A stretch of 13,113 nt of DNA, from NCBI GenBank assembly GCA_018500045.2, contig JAHBAQ020000031.1:1-13113 (forward strand). Reading direction: 5' to 3'. The DNA is from Candidatus Shapirobacteria bacterium (GTDB lineage Bacteria; Patescibacteriota; Microgenomatia; UBA12405). The position numbers were made by a program, and so were the translations under genes. This document shows, in pieces, positions 5,876 to 12,480 of the stretch (the first letter of the stretch is position 1; every line of letters starts with the position of its first letter). The notes under the pieces were generated by a model. That model saw only the letters and a program-made list of their open reading frames with translations. It made no database searches and was not told where the DNA came from.

Positions 5876-6597
5876 TTCAATTTAAAAATATTTCCGTTTC
5901 TGTTGATAAAAAACCAATTCTAAAAAACATTACTTTTGACCTAAAACCAGGCCAAATTACTGCTCTTATGGGGCCAAATGGTAGTGGTAAATCAACTGTT
6001 GCTCTCACTCTTGCCGGTCATCCCAATTACCAAATTACTTCGGGCCAAATTATTTTTGGGAAAATTGATATTTCTCAACTTTCTCCTGACGAACGCGCCA
6101 ATTTGGGATTTTTTTTAGCCAGCCAGTCACCAGTGGCTATTCCTGGTCTAAATGTCAAAACTTTTCTTTGGCAAATTTTCAAAAAATTTCACCCCGATCA
6201 AAAAACTTCTCTTTCCGAATTTCGTAGTTGGTTGGCTTTCGAATCGGACACCTTAGGTATTAAATCAGAACTTCTCGACCGTAGTCTTAATGATGGGTTT
6301 TCTGGTGGCGAACGCAAAAAAATGGAAGTTCTCCAAATGTTAGTTTCTAATCCCAAATATTTAATTCTTGATGAAATTGACTCTGGGCTCGATATCGATG
6401 CTCTCAAAATTATCTCTCTTCGTATTCAAAAATTAGCTCAAGATTTAAATTCGGCCATTTTAATTATCACCCACGCTCCCAAAATTTTGGAATATTTGAA
6501 ACCTAACCAGGTTTTGGTTTTAGATAAAGGTCAAATCAAAAAATCTGGTGACGCTTCTTTAGTTCAAAAAATTATTGACTCTGGTTTTAATTCCTAA
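5872..6597 (+). CDS. sufC: SufC, ABC-type ATPase of the SUF Fe-S assembly complex
   Basis: A 241-residue cytoplasmic ABC ATPase that powers the SufB-SufC-SufD cluster-building complex. Motifs in order: Walker A GPNGSGKST (34-42), Q-loop Q85 in FLASQSPVAIPG (the SufC-typical context), signature FSGGERKK (143-150), Walker B YLILDE (163-168), D-loop SGLD (171-174) and H-loop H201. The GGERKKMEVLQ stretch and LDEIDSGLDIDAL distinguish SufC from transporter ATPases. Length is close to that of E. coli SufC. It is the first gene of the operon. Its ATG lies within a 25-bp inverted repeat and 9 nt after a -10 box, without a Shine-Dalgarno site. sufB follows after 4 nt. Confidence 0.96.
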   Translation: MIQFKNISVSVDKKPILKNITFDLKPGQITALMGPNGSGKSTVALTLAGHPNYQITSGQIIFGKIDISQLSPDERANLGFFLASQSPVAIPGLNVKTFLWQIFKKFHPDQKTSLSEFRSWLAFESDTLGIKSELLDRSLNDGFSGGERKKMEVLQMLVSNPKYLILDEIDSGLDIDALKIISLRIQKLAQDLNSAILIITHAPKILEYLKPNQVLVLDKGQIKKSGDASLVQKIIDSGFNS

Positions 6598-6601
6598 AAT
6601 T

Positions 6602-7999
6602 ATGCCAACCACATCTTATAAAAAATTACCCTATGAATACGGATTTTCTGATCCAGAAATTTCTGTGTTCAAAACCAAACAGGGGATCAATCAAGATGTG
6701 GTCAAAACTATTTCTCTTCTCAAACACGAAGATGACAAAATGTATAATTTTCGTCTCCGGGCTTTTCAGTATTTCACCGATCAACCTATGCCCACTTGGG
6801 GACCGGATCTTTCCGATATAAATTTTGATGATATTTATTACTATCTCAAGCCTACTGACAAAGAAGGTCATAGTTGGGACGAAGTCCCTTCTGAAATCAA
6901 AAATACTTACGATAAACTTGGCATTCCCGAAGCCGAAAAACAATATCTTGGCGGTGTCAAAGCCCAATACGAATCGGAAGTTATTTACGGTTCATTAATG
7001 AAAAAACTAGCTGACCAGGGAGTTATCTTTTGTGGTATGGACGAAGCTCTCAAAAAATATCCCAAATTAGTTTGGCAATATTTTGGCAAAATTGTTCCGC
7101 CAGACGATAATAAATTCGCCTCTTTAAATAGTGCTGTTTGGTCTGGTGGTTCTTTTATTTATATCCCAAAAAATGTTCACGTCGAATTACCTCTTCAAAC
7201 TTATTTTCGCATTAATAGCCAAAAGATGGGACAATTTGAACGTACTTTGATTATTGCCGATGAAGGTTCTTTTGTTCATTATATCGAAGGTTGTACCGCT
7301 CCAATTTATTCCACCGATTCTCTTCATGCTGCCGTGGTTGAAGTTTTTGTCAAAACCAATGCCCGGGTTCGTTATACTACTATCCAAAATTGGTCAACTA
7401 ATGTCTACAACTTAGTTACCAAACGGGCCCAAGTCGAAGCCAATGGTGTTATGGAATGGGTCGATGGTAATCTTGGTAGTAAAGTCACTATGAAATACCC
7501 CAGTAACATTTTGGTTGGAGAAAATGCTCACGCCGAAGTTCTATCCATTGCTGTTGCTTCCGGTATCCAACATCTCGATGCTGGTGCCAAAGCTATTCAT
7601 TTAGCCCCCAACACTACTAGTCGAATTGTGTCTAAATCGATTAGTCTCAACGGTGGTCGCAGTAGCTATCGCGGCACTGTCTATATTAGCCAAGGTGCTA
7701 CCAACGCTCGTTCCAAAGTCGTTTGCGATGCTCTTATTTTAGATAAACTTTCCCGTTCCGACACTTATCCGATCAATAAAAATTCAGAACCTTCGGCATT
7801 TATCGAACACGAAGCCACTGTCAGTAAAATCGGTGAAGATCAACTTTTTTATCTTATGTCCCGCGGTTTTTCAGTAAACGAAGCCGAAGCTATGATTGTT
7901 AATGGATTTGTTGAGCCAATTGTCAAGCAGCTTCCTATGGAATACAGCTTAGAACTTAATCGTCTCATCAATTTACAAATGGAGGGTAGTGTTGCATGA
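6602..7999 (+). CDS. sufB: SufB, Fe-S cluster scaffold subunit of the SUF complex
   Basis: A 465-residue SufB, the length usual in Firmicutes. It receives sulfur and assembles the cluster in the cytoplasm with SufC and SufD. Residues reported as critical in E. coli SufB are kept: the EGCTAP cysteine (C231, like C254) and the cysteine of VVCDALIL (C375, like C405), which lies exactly 29 residues before the last Glu of the EHEA motif (E404, like E434). FERTLI (Arg before TLI) and GEDQLFYLMSRG are also conserved. ATG 6602 is chosen because it gives a normal N-terminus. An in-frame TTG at 6575 would overlap sufC. The 3' end overlaps sufD by four bases (ATGA 7996-7999). A gene with all key residues should be functional. 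Confidence 0.96.
   Translation: MPTTSYKKLPYEYGFSDPEISVFKTKQGINQDVVKTISLLKHEDDKMYNFRLRAFQYFTDQPMPTWGPDLSDINFDDIYYYLKPTDKEGHSWDEVPSEIKNTYDKLGIPEAEKQYLGGVKAQYESEVIYGSLMKKLADQGVIFCGMDEALKKYPKLVWQYFGKIVPPDDNKFASLNSAVWSGGSFIYIPKNVHVELPLQTYFRINSQKMGQFERTLIIADEGSFVHYIEGCTAPIYSTDSLHAAVVEVFVKTNARVRYTTIQNWSTNVYNLVTKRAQVEANGVMEWVDGNLGSKVTMKYPSNILVGENAHAEVLSIAVASGIQHLDAGAKAIHLAPNTTSRIVSKSISLNGGRSSYRGTVYISQGATNARSKVVCDALILDKLSRSDTYPINKNSEPSAFIEHEATVSKIGEDQLFYLMSRGFSVNEAEAMIVNGFVEPIVKQLPMEYSLELNRLINLQMEGSVA
7981..7986 (+). promoter_or_regulatory. Shine-Dalgarno site (GGAGGG) for sufD
   Basis: GGAGGG lies 9 nt before ATG 7996, within the 3' end of sufB. It confirms a short SufD starting at 7996 rather than a longer protein broken by a frameshift. 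Confidence 0.8.
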
Positions 8000-8424
8000 A
8001 ATACCACCAAATTTTAAATCAGCCTTACGATAGTCAAACTTTTACCAAAAATATTTTGGTTAAATCTAGCGAAACTCTAAATTTAGAAACTGTTATGGAA
8101 TTTACTGCCCCCAACACCACTGGTAATACTCTTATCAAAGCCGTGGTTATGCCTGGTGGTAATCTTACTCTCAAAGGTCTGATTCGGATTAACCAACAGG
8201 CTATCAATTCTCAGGCTTTTCTCAAACATTCTGTTTTATTAATTGGTAATGGTAGTCAAGCTGTTTCTGTTCCTGAATTAGAAATCAGTAATGACCAAGT
8301 CCAAGCTTCTCACGCCTCGGCTATTGGTCCGGTCGATCAATCTCAGCTTTTTTATCTTATGTCTCGTGGTTTTTCTAAATCAGATGCTCTAGACTTAATT
8401 ATTAAATCCTTTTTAGAAATTTAA
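7996..8424 (+). CDS. sufD: Truncated SufD-like protein (SufBD family, C-terminal part only)
   Basis: Only 142 residues, against roughly 420 for typical SufD. What remains is the end of the beta-helix (about 25-100) and the C-terminal helical segment. Residues 103-125 (QASHASAIGPVDQSQLFYLMSRG) match the SufD motif that in E. coli contains H360, the residue facing SufB Cys405 at the dimer interface; the equivalent here is H106. It starts by ATGA overlap with sufB and has its own GGAGGG, so it is a genuine start and not the remnant of a frameshift, since the preceding DNA is intact sufB. It may form a small SufB partner with only the interface and SufC-binding parts. The function as SufD is inferred. 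Confidence 0.85.
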   Translation: MKYHQILNQPYDSQTFTKNILVKSSETLNLETVMEFTAPNTTGNTLIKAVVMPGGNLTLKGLIRINQQAINSQAFLKHSVLLIGNGSQAVSVPELEISNDQVQASHASAIGPVDQSQLFYLMSRGFSKSDALDLIIKSFLEI

Positions 8425-8426
8425 TT

Positions 8427-9641
8427 ATGAAAAATAATTTTCCTATTTTTCAAAATAATCCCGATCTGGTTTATCTTGATAGCGCTGCTACCAGTCTCAA
8501 ACCTGCTCCGGTTATTTTGTCAGAAATGGAATATTACATCAAATACTCGGCAAATATTCATCGTGGTCTATATCAAATGTCTCAAATCGCCTCTGATCAA
8601 TACGATCAATCTCGTCAAATTATTGCTGATTTTATCAACTCCCAATCCAATGAAATTATTTTTACTTCCGGTACTACTGCCTCGATTAATTTAGTTGCCC
8701 AAACTTGGGGCCAGCAAAATATTAAATCTGGTGATGAAATCATCATTACTCAAATGGAACATCATTCCAATTTGGTTCCTTGGCAGCAATTAGCCAAAAC
8801 CAAAAAAGCCAAATTAAAATATCTTCCCGTTACCTCAGATTTTTTACTCGATCAAAAATCTTTATTAAAATTAATTACCAGTAAAACCAAAATTGTGGCT
8901 TTGGCTCATGTTAGTAATGTTTTAGGTACGATTAACCCTATCAAAAAAATTGTTCAGACCATTAAAAAGATTAATCCTAAGACTTTAGTTTTGGTTGACG
9001 GGGCTCAATCAGTGGCTCATTTTCCAGTTGATGTTGTCGATTTAGGCGTCGATTTTTATGCTTTTTCCGGCCACAAACTTTACGGTCCTACTGGTATTGG
9101 TGTTCTTTATATCAATCAAAAAATTTATTCTTCCATGTCACCCACGAGTTTTGGTGGGGGAGCTATCAAAGAAGTTTTTTGGCATAAAACTATTTTAGGT
9201 AACCCACCTTTTTGTTACGAACCAGGCACTCCGCCAATTGCTCAAGCCATTGCTCTTTCACAAGCCATCAAATTTATTCAAAAAATTGGTTGGCCAAAAA
9301 TTATTCAACAGGAACAAGATTTAACCAATTATCTTTTTCAAAAATTAAAAACTATTTCTGATCTAAAAATTCTTGGCCCAACCAAAAGTGACCAACGTTT
9401 AGGTGTTATTTCTTTTGCCTTTACGAAACCCAAGTCTCCTACTCCTCATGACATTGGCGACATTTTATCTCAAAAGTTTAATATTGCTGTCCGCACTGGT
9501 TTTCATTGTGCTATGCCTCTTCATCAACTTTTTGGTTTTACTACCGGTACCACTCGAGTTAGTCTAGGCATTTATAATACCCAAAAAGATATTGATAAAT
9601 TAATTGATGCACTTAATCACGTTATTAAAATTTTTTCTTAA
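8427..9641 (+). CDS. sufS: SufS, class II cysteine desulfurase
   Basis: A 404-residue PLP-dependent enzyme that converts cysteine to alanine and leaves a persulfide sulfur for cluster assembly. Visible features: VYLDSAATSLKP near the N-terminus, ANIHRGLYQMS (SufS-type NvHRG), TSGTTASINLVA, EHHSNLVPWQ (EMEHHSN region), DGAQSVAH with the PLP-contacting Asp, the Schiff-base lysine K217 in SGHKLYGPTGIG, and the catalytic cysteine C361 in RTGFHCAMPLH. The short cysteine loop is the class II (SufS/CsdA) form. Length is normal. It starts 2 nt after sufD and is followed by the scaffold gene after 1 nt. Pairing with a SufU-type acceptor and no SufE is the Gram-positive arrangement. Confidence 0.96.
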   Translation: MKNNFPIFQNNPDLVYLDSAATSLKPAPVILSEMEYYIKYSANIHRGLYQMSQIASDQYDQSRQIIADFINSQSNEIIFTSGTTASINLVAQTWGQQNIKSGDEIIITQMEHHSNLVPWQQLAKTKKAKLKYLPVTSDFLLDQKSLLKLITSKTKIVALAHVSNVLGTINPIKKIVQTIKKINPKTLVLVDGAQSVAHFPVDVVDLGVDFYAFSGHKLYGPTGIGVLYINQKIYSSMSPTSFGGGAIKEVFWHKTILGNPPFCYEPGTPPIAQAIALSQAIKFIQKIGWPKIIQQEQDLTNYLFQKLKTISDLKILGPTKSDQRLGVISFAFTKPKSPTPHDIGDILSQKFNIAVRTGFHCAMPLHQLFGFTTGTTRVSLGIYNTQKDIDKLIDALNHVIKIFS

Positions 9642-9642
9642 T

Positions 9643-10014
9643 ATGGACGACTTATATAAAGAAATTATTCTTGATCGTTACAAAAACCCCCATAATTTAG
9701 GCACCATTTCTGGTGGTATCAAGGTAGAAGAAGTCAATGCTCTCTGTGGTGACAAAATAAAAATTTGGCTCGAAGTCAAAAATGGCATTATTACTGATGC
9801 TAAGTTTGAAGGCAGTGGTTGTGCTATTTCTGTGGCCGCCACCGATATTCTTATGGATATGATCAAGGGTAAAAAAGTTGCTGACGTTCAACAAATGAGT
9901 GGCGCCGAAATTGAATCCCAAATAGGTATTGAACTTAGTAGCGTTCGCAAACGTTGTGCTTACATCGGGCTAGAAGCTATCAAAAAAATTAAGGATTCTT
10001 TAAATAATTTATGA
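9643..10014 (+). CDS. sufU: SufU/IscU-type sulfur acceptor or scaffold protein
   Basis: A 123-residue U-type protein that accepts persulfide sulfur from SufS or holds nascent clusters. Key residues: C35 and D37 in NALCGDKI, C60 in GSGCAIS, and R102 and C105 in SSVRKRCA. SufU normally carries an extra stretch of about 20 residues between the second and third cysteine (C66 to C128 in B. subtilis). Here that distance is only 45, as in IscU. However, the residue before the last cysteine is Arg and not the IscU histidine, and no LPPVK chaperone motif is seen. ATG 9643, 1 nt after sufS, gives the canonical MDDLYKEIILDRYKNPHN start; ATG 9604 lies inside sufS. It overlaps the next gene by ATGA. Confidence 0.92.
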   Translation: MDDLYKEIILDRYKNPHNLGTISGGIKVEEVNALCGDKIKIWLEVKNGIITDAKFEGSGCAISVAATDILMDMIKGKKVADVQQMSGAEIESQIGIELSSVRKRCAYIGLEAIKKIKDSLNNL

Positions 10015-10400
10015 TCACTATCCCCAAAAAAGTCGAATATTCTATCGTCTTTATTTCTCACTTAGCCAAAAATCCTGACACTACTACTTCTCTCAAAGAT
10101 GCCGCCGAAAAATTATTTTTACCGTATAGTTTCTTATCAAAATTAGCCACTTCGTTAGCTAATGGGGGATTGATTATTTCTCAAGAGGGCAAATCTGGTG
10201 GTTACAAACTAGCTCCCAATTGGCAACAAAAATCTTTTTATGATTTACTGGTAATTCTTGGCGAAAACAAAGCCATGGTTAGCTGTCTTGGTCACAAACC
10301 TTGCGCTCGTTCCGGTAAATGTTCTATTCAAAATATTTGGTCTCAAATCGAAACCAGCTGGCAGCAACAACTCAAAACCATCAAACTTAGTCAGATATAA
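10011..10400 (+). CDS. Rrf2-family (IscR-like) Fe-S-sensing transcriptional regulator
   Basis: A 129-residue Rrf2 protein with an N-terminal winged helix (about 1-70: the usual YSIVFISHLAK helix, a recognition region PYSFLSKLATSLANGGLI, and the wing GKSGGYKLA). The cluster-binding loop has cysteines at 92, 98 and 104 (C-x5-C-x5-C), the same numbering and spacing as E. coli IscR. The IscR histidine ligand at 107 is Gln here. The protein very likely senses Fe-S status and represses the suf operon when its cluster is loaded, acting at the inverted repeat at 5851-5875; that link is inferred. It closes the operon (ATGA overlap with the scaffold gene) rather than opening it. It has 129 residues against 162 in E. 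coli IscR, missing mostly the C-terminal tail. Confidence 0.93.
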   Translation: MITIPKKVEYSIVFISHLAKNPDTTTSLKDAAEKLFLPYSFLSKLATSLANGGLIISQEGKSGGYKLAPNWQQKSFYDLLVILGENKAMVSCLGHKPCARSGKCSIQNIWSQIETSWQQQLKTIKLSQI

Positions 10401-10406
10401 TTTCTG

Positions 10407-10415
10407 TGTTAAAAT
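10407..10415 (+). promoter_or_regulatory. Extended -10 promoter (TGT-TAAAAT) of the HD-domain gene
   Basis: TG, one base, then TAAAAT (10410-10415) lies 15 nt before ATG 10431, predicting a leader of about 8 nt. A consensus TATAAT also occurs at 10396-10401 over the stop of the regulator gene and is an alternative. ATACTAA at 10414-10420 repeats seven bases of the suf inverted-repeat arm. Confidence 0.4.
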
Positions 10416-10430
10416 ACTAATTCCTTAATT

Positions 10431-11231
10431 ATGAAATCAAACAATCAAAAAAATAATCCTAGCTTGATTCATGTTCCTTCCGACGGTAACACTATTTTGC
10501 AACAAGCTATTGATAATATTAATAACAATCAAGAAATTTTAACCCTTTGGAAAATCATCAATATCAACGCTGTTGATCGACTTGGTATGAGCGACCATGG
10601 TCCAACTCATTTCCAAATTGTTGCTAACATCTCAGTAAAATTTGTTCGTATGTTAGTTGAGGCGGGTGTCGAAATGTCTATCACCAAAAACTATAATTTA
10701 TCTTCCGAATACGCCGAATTAGTTGTCTTTCTTGGCAGTGTTTTGCACGACTTAGGTATGACTATCAGCCGCAAAGACCACGAAACCTACAGTTTATTTT
10801 TAGCCAATAATTTACTCCATCAAATTATTGATTTTCTTCCTGTCAACGAAAAAACTATTGTTACTTCAGAAGTTTTACACTCCATTATTAGTCATCGCAG
10901 TGACGGTAAACCAATCACTTTAGAAGCCGGTATTGTTCGGGTTGCCGATGCTCTCGATATGAGTGAAGGTCGTTCTCGGATTGTTTATGAATTAGAAAAA
11001 TTAGATATTTATTCTGTCTCTGCCGCTGCTATAGATAAAGTTAATATCAATAAAGGTACCGACAAACCTATTCAGTTAGACATCTTAATGAATAATTCAG
11101 CTGGTATTTTTCAACTCGACGAACTTCTCAAGAAAAAAATTATGGGCTCAGGTATCGAAAAATATCTTGACGTTCACGCCTACATTAATCAACAAACCGA
11201 AAAAGGTCTTATCAAAGAATACCGAATTTAG
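10431..11231 (+). CDS. HD-domain metal-dependent phosphohydrolase-family protein
   Basis: A 266-residue cytoplasmic protein with an HD-superfamily core. Likely metal ligands are H56/H60 in SDHGPTHFQIVANI, H106-D107 in VLHDLGM, H117, H150 and H155 in LHSIISHRSDGKP, and D173 in VADALDM. The stretches TLEAGIVRVADALDMSEGRSR and NNSAGIFQLDELLKKK, and a middle SVSAAAI segment, look like a well-conserved uncharacterised HD family present in archaea and bacteria. The substrate is unknown; HD proteins commonly cleave phosphate esters of nucleotides. The gene begins 30 nt after the Rrf2 gene with its own promoter, so it may be read separately from, or by read-through of, the suf operon. No fusion or truncation is seen. 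Confidence 0.88.
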   Translation: MKSNNQKNNPSLIHVPSDGNTILQQAIDNINNNQEILTLWKIININAVDRLGMSDHGPTHFQIVANISVKFVRMLVEAGVEMSITKNYNLSSEYAELVVFLGSVLHDLGMTISRKDHETYSLFLANNLLHQIIDFLPVNEKTIVTSEVLHSIISHRSDGKPITLEAGIVRVADALDMSEGRSRIVYELEKLDIYSVSAAAIDKVNINKGTDKPIQLDILMNNSAGIFQLDELLKKKIMGSGIEKYLDVHAYINQQTEKGLIKEYRI

Positions 11232-11271
11232 ACCACTTCTTGATATATAGTTTTACTTTGATGACTTAGTT

Positions 11272-11277
11272 TATAAT
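11272..11277 (+). promoter_or_regulatory. -10 box (TATAAT) giving a likely leaderless transcript for the PilM-like gene
   Basis: TATAAT ends 6 nt before ATG 11284, with no Shine-Dalgarno site. No good -35 lies at the usual distance; TTGATA at 11240-11245 is 26 bp away, which is too far. Confidence 0.6.
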
Positions 11278-11283
11278 GAATAT

Positions 11284-12480
11284 ATGTATTTGCTTTTTAT
11301 CTCTAAAAACAATCTGGAAGTTTTCAAAAACAAACAGAAAGTTAGCGAAATTTCTTGGACAACCGAAAACTTAACCCAAAATTTACTTCGGCTAAAAACT
11401 ACTTTCTCAAAAAAATTCCGAGTTATTTTGGCCGACGATTTTATTAGTGTTACTAGTCTTTTATTAGCCCAAAAAGAAGCCAAAAAACGCACTTCTATTC
11501 AAGCCAAATTTCAACCCACTATTTCCGAAGATTTATCCCAGACTACTTGGGATTACAAAATTGTGGCTCATCAAAACGGTCAGAGTTTAGTTCAGCTTAT
11601 TTATGTCTCCAAAAAGTTTTTTGATGTTTTTCGAAATGCTGTCAATTCGGCCAAAATTAAAGTTGACTTACTCGAAAGTTTTTCTACCACCATCTCTCGT
11701 TTTTTACCCGCCAAAAAACTTATTTTTCTCCATTATCAGGATTTAGTTGTTTTGGTTTTTAACCAAACTCCTATCTATTCCCAAGTCGTCAAAAAGAAAC
11801 TTACTCAAGAAGATATCGATCATATTTTTACTTATTCCAAACAATGTTTTCAGGTTTTACCCCAACAAATTTTATTTGCTCCGACCGGTGACATTGCCTT
11901 CAATCAATTTGATTTTGGTAATCTACAGCCAGAATACACTTCAGTCGATCCCCTCAAAGGTATCATTCATTCAGTCAATAAAATTGGTACCGATGCTACC
12001 ACTACTCGTCTTGAAGTTCCTCAGAAAAACATCGAAAATTCTTTCCCTAAATGGATTCTTCTTATTCCTACAGTTCTTTTAATTATCACTGGTTTTGTCG
12101 TTTTTGGTCCAAAGTCTACTAATCAAAATCAAATTAATCCTGCAGTCACTGTCACTCCTACAGTTACTGCCGCCCCAACCCCCACCCCATTTAATGTTTC
12201 TGGATTCAAAATAAAAGTTCTCAATGGTACCGGTATTGCCGGTCAAGCCAGTGAAACAGTAAAATTATTAGAAAGCCAAAATTTTGCCGTTCAAAATACC
12301 AGTAACGCCGCTAGTTATGATTTTACTCAAACTCAAATTGAAACCAAAAAAACTGTCCCATCAGAAGTAGTAAAAATATTAACTGATACTTTAACTATTG
12401 ATTCTCCGCCAAAAATTTCTCCTAAAAATTTACCCGATACTTCTGAATTTGACATCATTATTACCACCGGTAAAAAATGA
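11284..12480 (+). CDS. PilM-like N-terminal domain fused to a LytR_C domain across one membrane helix
   Basis: A 398-residue single-pass membrane protein. Residues 1-235 are cytoplasmic and resemble a divergent actin-like PilM/PilL-type domain: short strands YLLFISKNNLEVFKN, a FRVILADD segment, IYVSKKFFDVFRNAV, and a LIFLHYQDLVVLVFNQTPIYSQVV strand pair. A transmembrane helix follows at about 255-275 (FPKWILLIPTVLLIITGFVVFG). A Pro/Thr-rich linker (286-304) then leads to an external LytR C-terminal domain (307-396, FKIKVLNGTGIAGQASETVKLL, TQTQIETKK, FDIIITTGKK). LytR_C domains are found in wall-associated proteins. The protein may connect a cytoplasmic assembly to the cell surface. The PilM assignment is by pattern and weaker than that of LytR_C. 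It overlaps the acetyltransferase gene by ATGA. Confidence 0.8.
   Translation: MYLLFISKNNLEVFKNKQKVSEISWTTENLTQNLLRLKTTFSKKFRVILADDFISVTSLLLAQKEAKKRTSIQAKFQPTISEDLSQTTWDYKIVAHQNGQSLVQLIYVSKKFFDVFRNAVNSAKIKVDLLESFSTTISRFLPAKKLIFLHYQDLVVLVFNQTPIYSQVVKKKLTQEDIDHIFTYSKQCFQVLPQQILFAPTGDIAFNQFDFGNLQPEYTSVDPLKGIIHSVNKIGTDATTTRLEVPQKNIENSFPKWILLIPTVLLIITGFVVFGPKSTNQNQINPAVTVTPTVTAAPTPTPFNVSGFKIKVLNGTGIAGQASETVKLLESQNFAVQNTSNAASYDFTQTQIETKKTVPSEVVKILTDTLTIDSPPKISPKNLPDTSEFDIIITTGKK

Noticed and set aside
6575..6601. TTG 6575 as start of SufB
   Set aside because: It overlaps sufC and adds nine residues not expected in the family. ATG 6602 fits the normal 465-residue length.
6626..6967. Minus-strand open frames inside sufB and other genes (for example 4306-4515, 9678-9866, 11271-11492)
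   Set aside because: They lie opposite strongly recognised genes, have no domain and no promoter or ribosome site of their own, and are mirror frames of the coding strand.
7996..8424. Short SufD as a frameshifted or decayed full-length gene
   Set aside because: The DNA before it is intact sufB, and the start has both an ATGA overlap and a Shine-Dalgarno site.
9604..9642. ATG 9604 as start of the scaffold protein
   Set aside because: It lies within sufS. ATG 9643 gives the normal start of U-type proteins.
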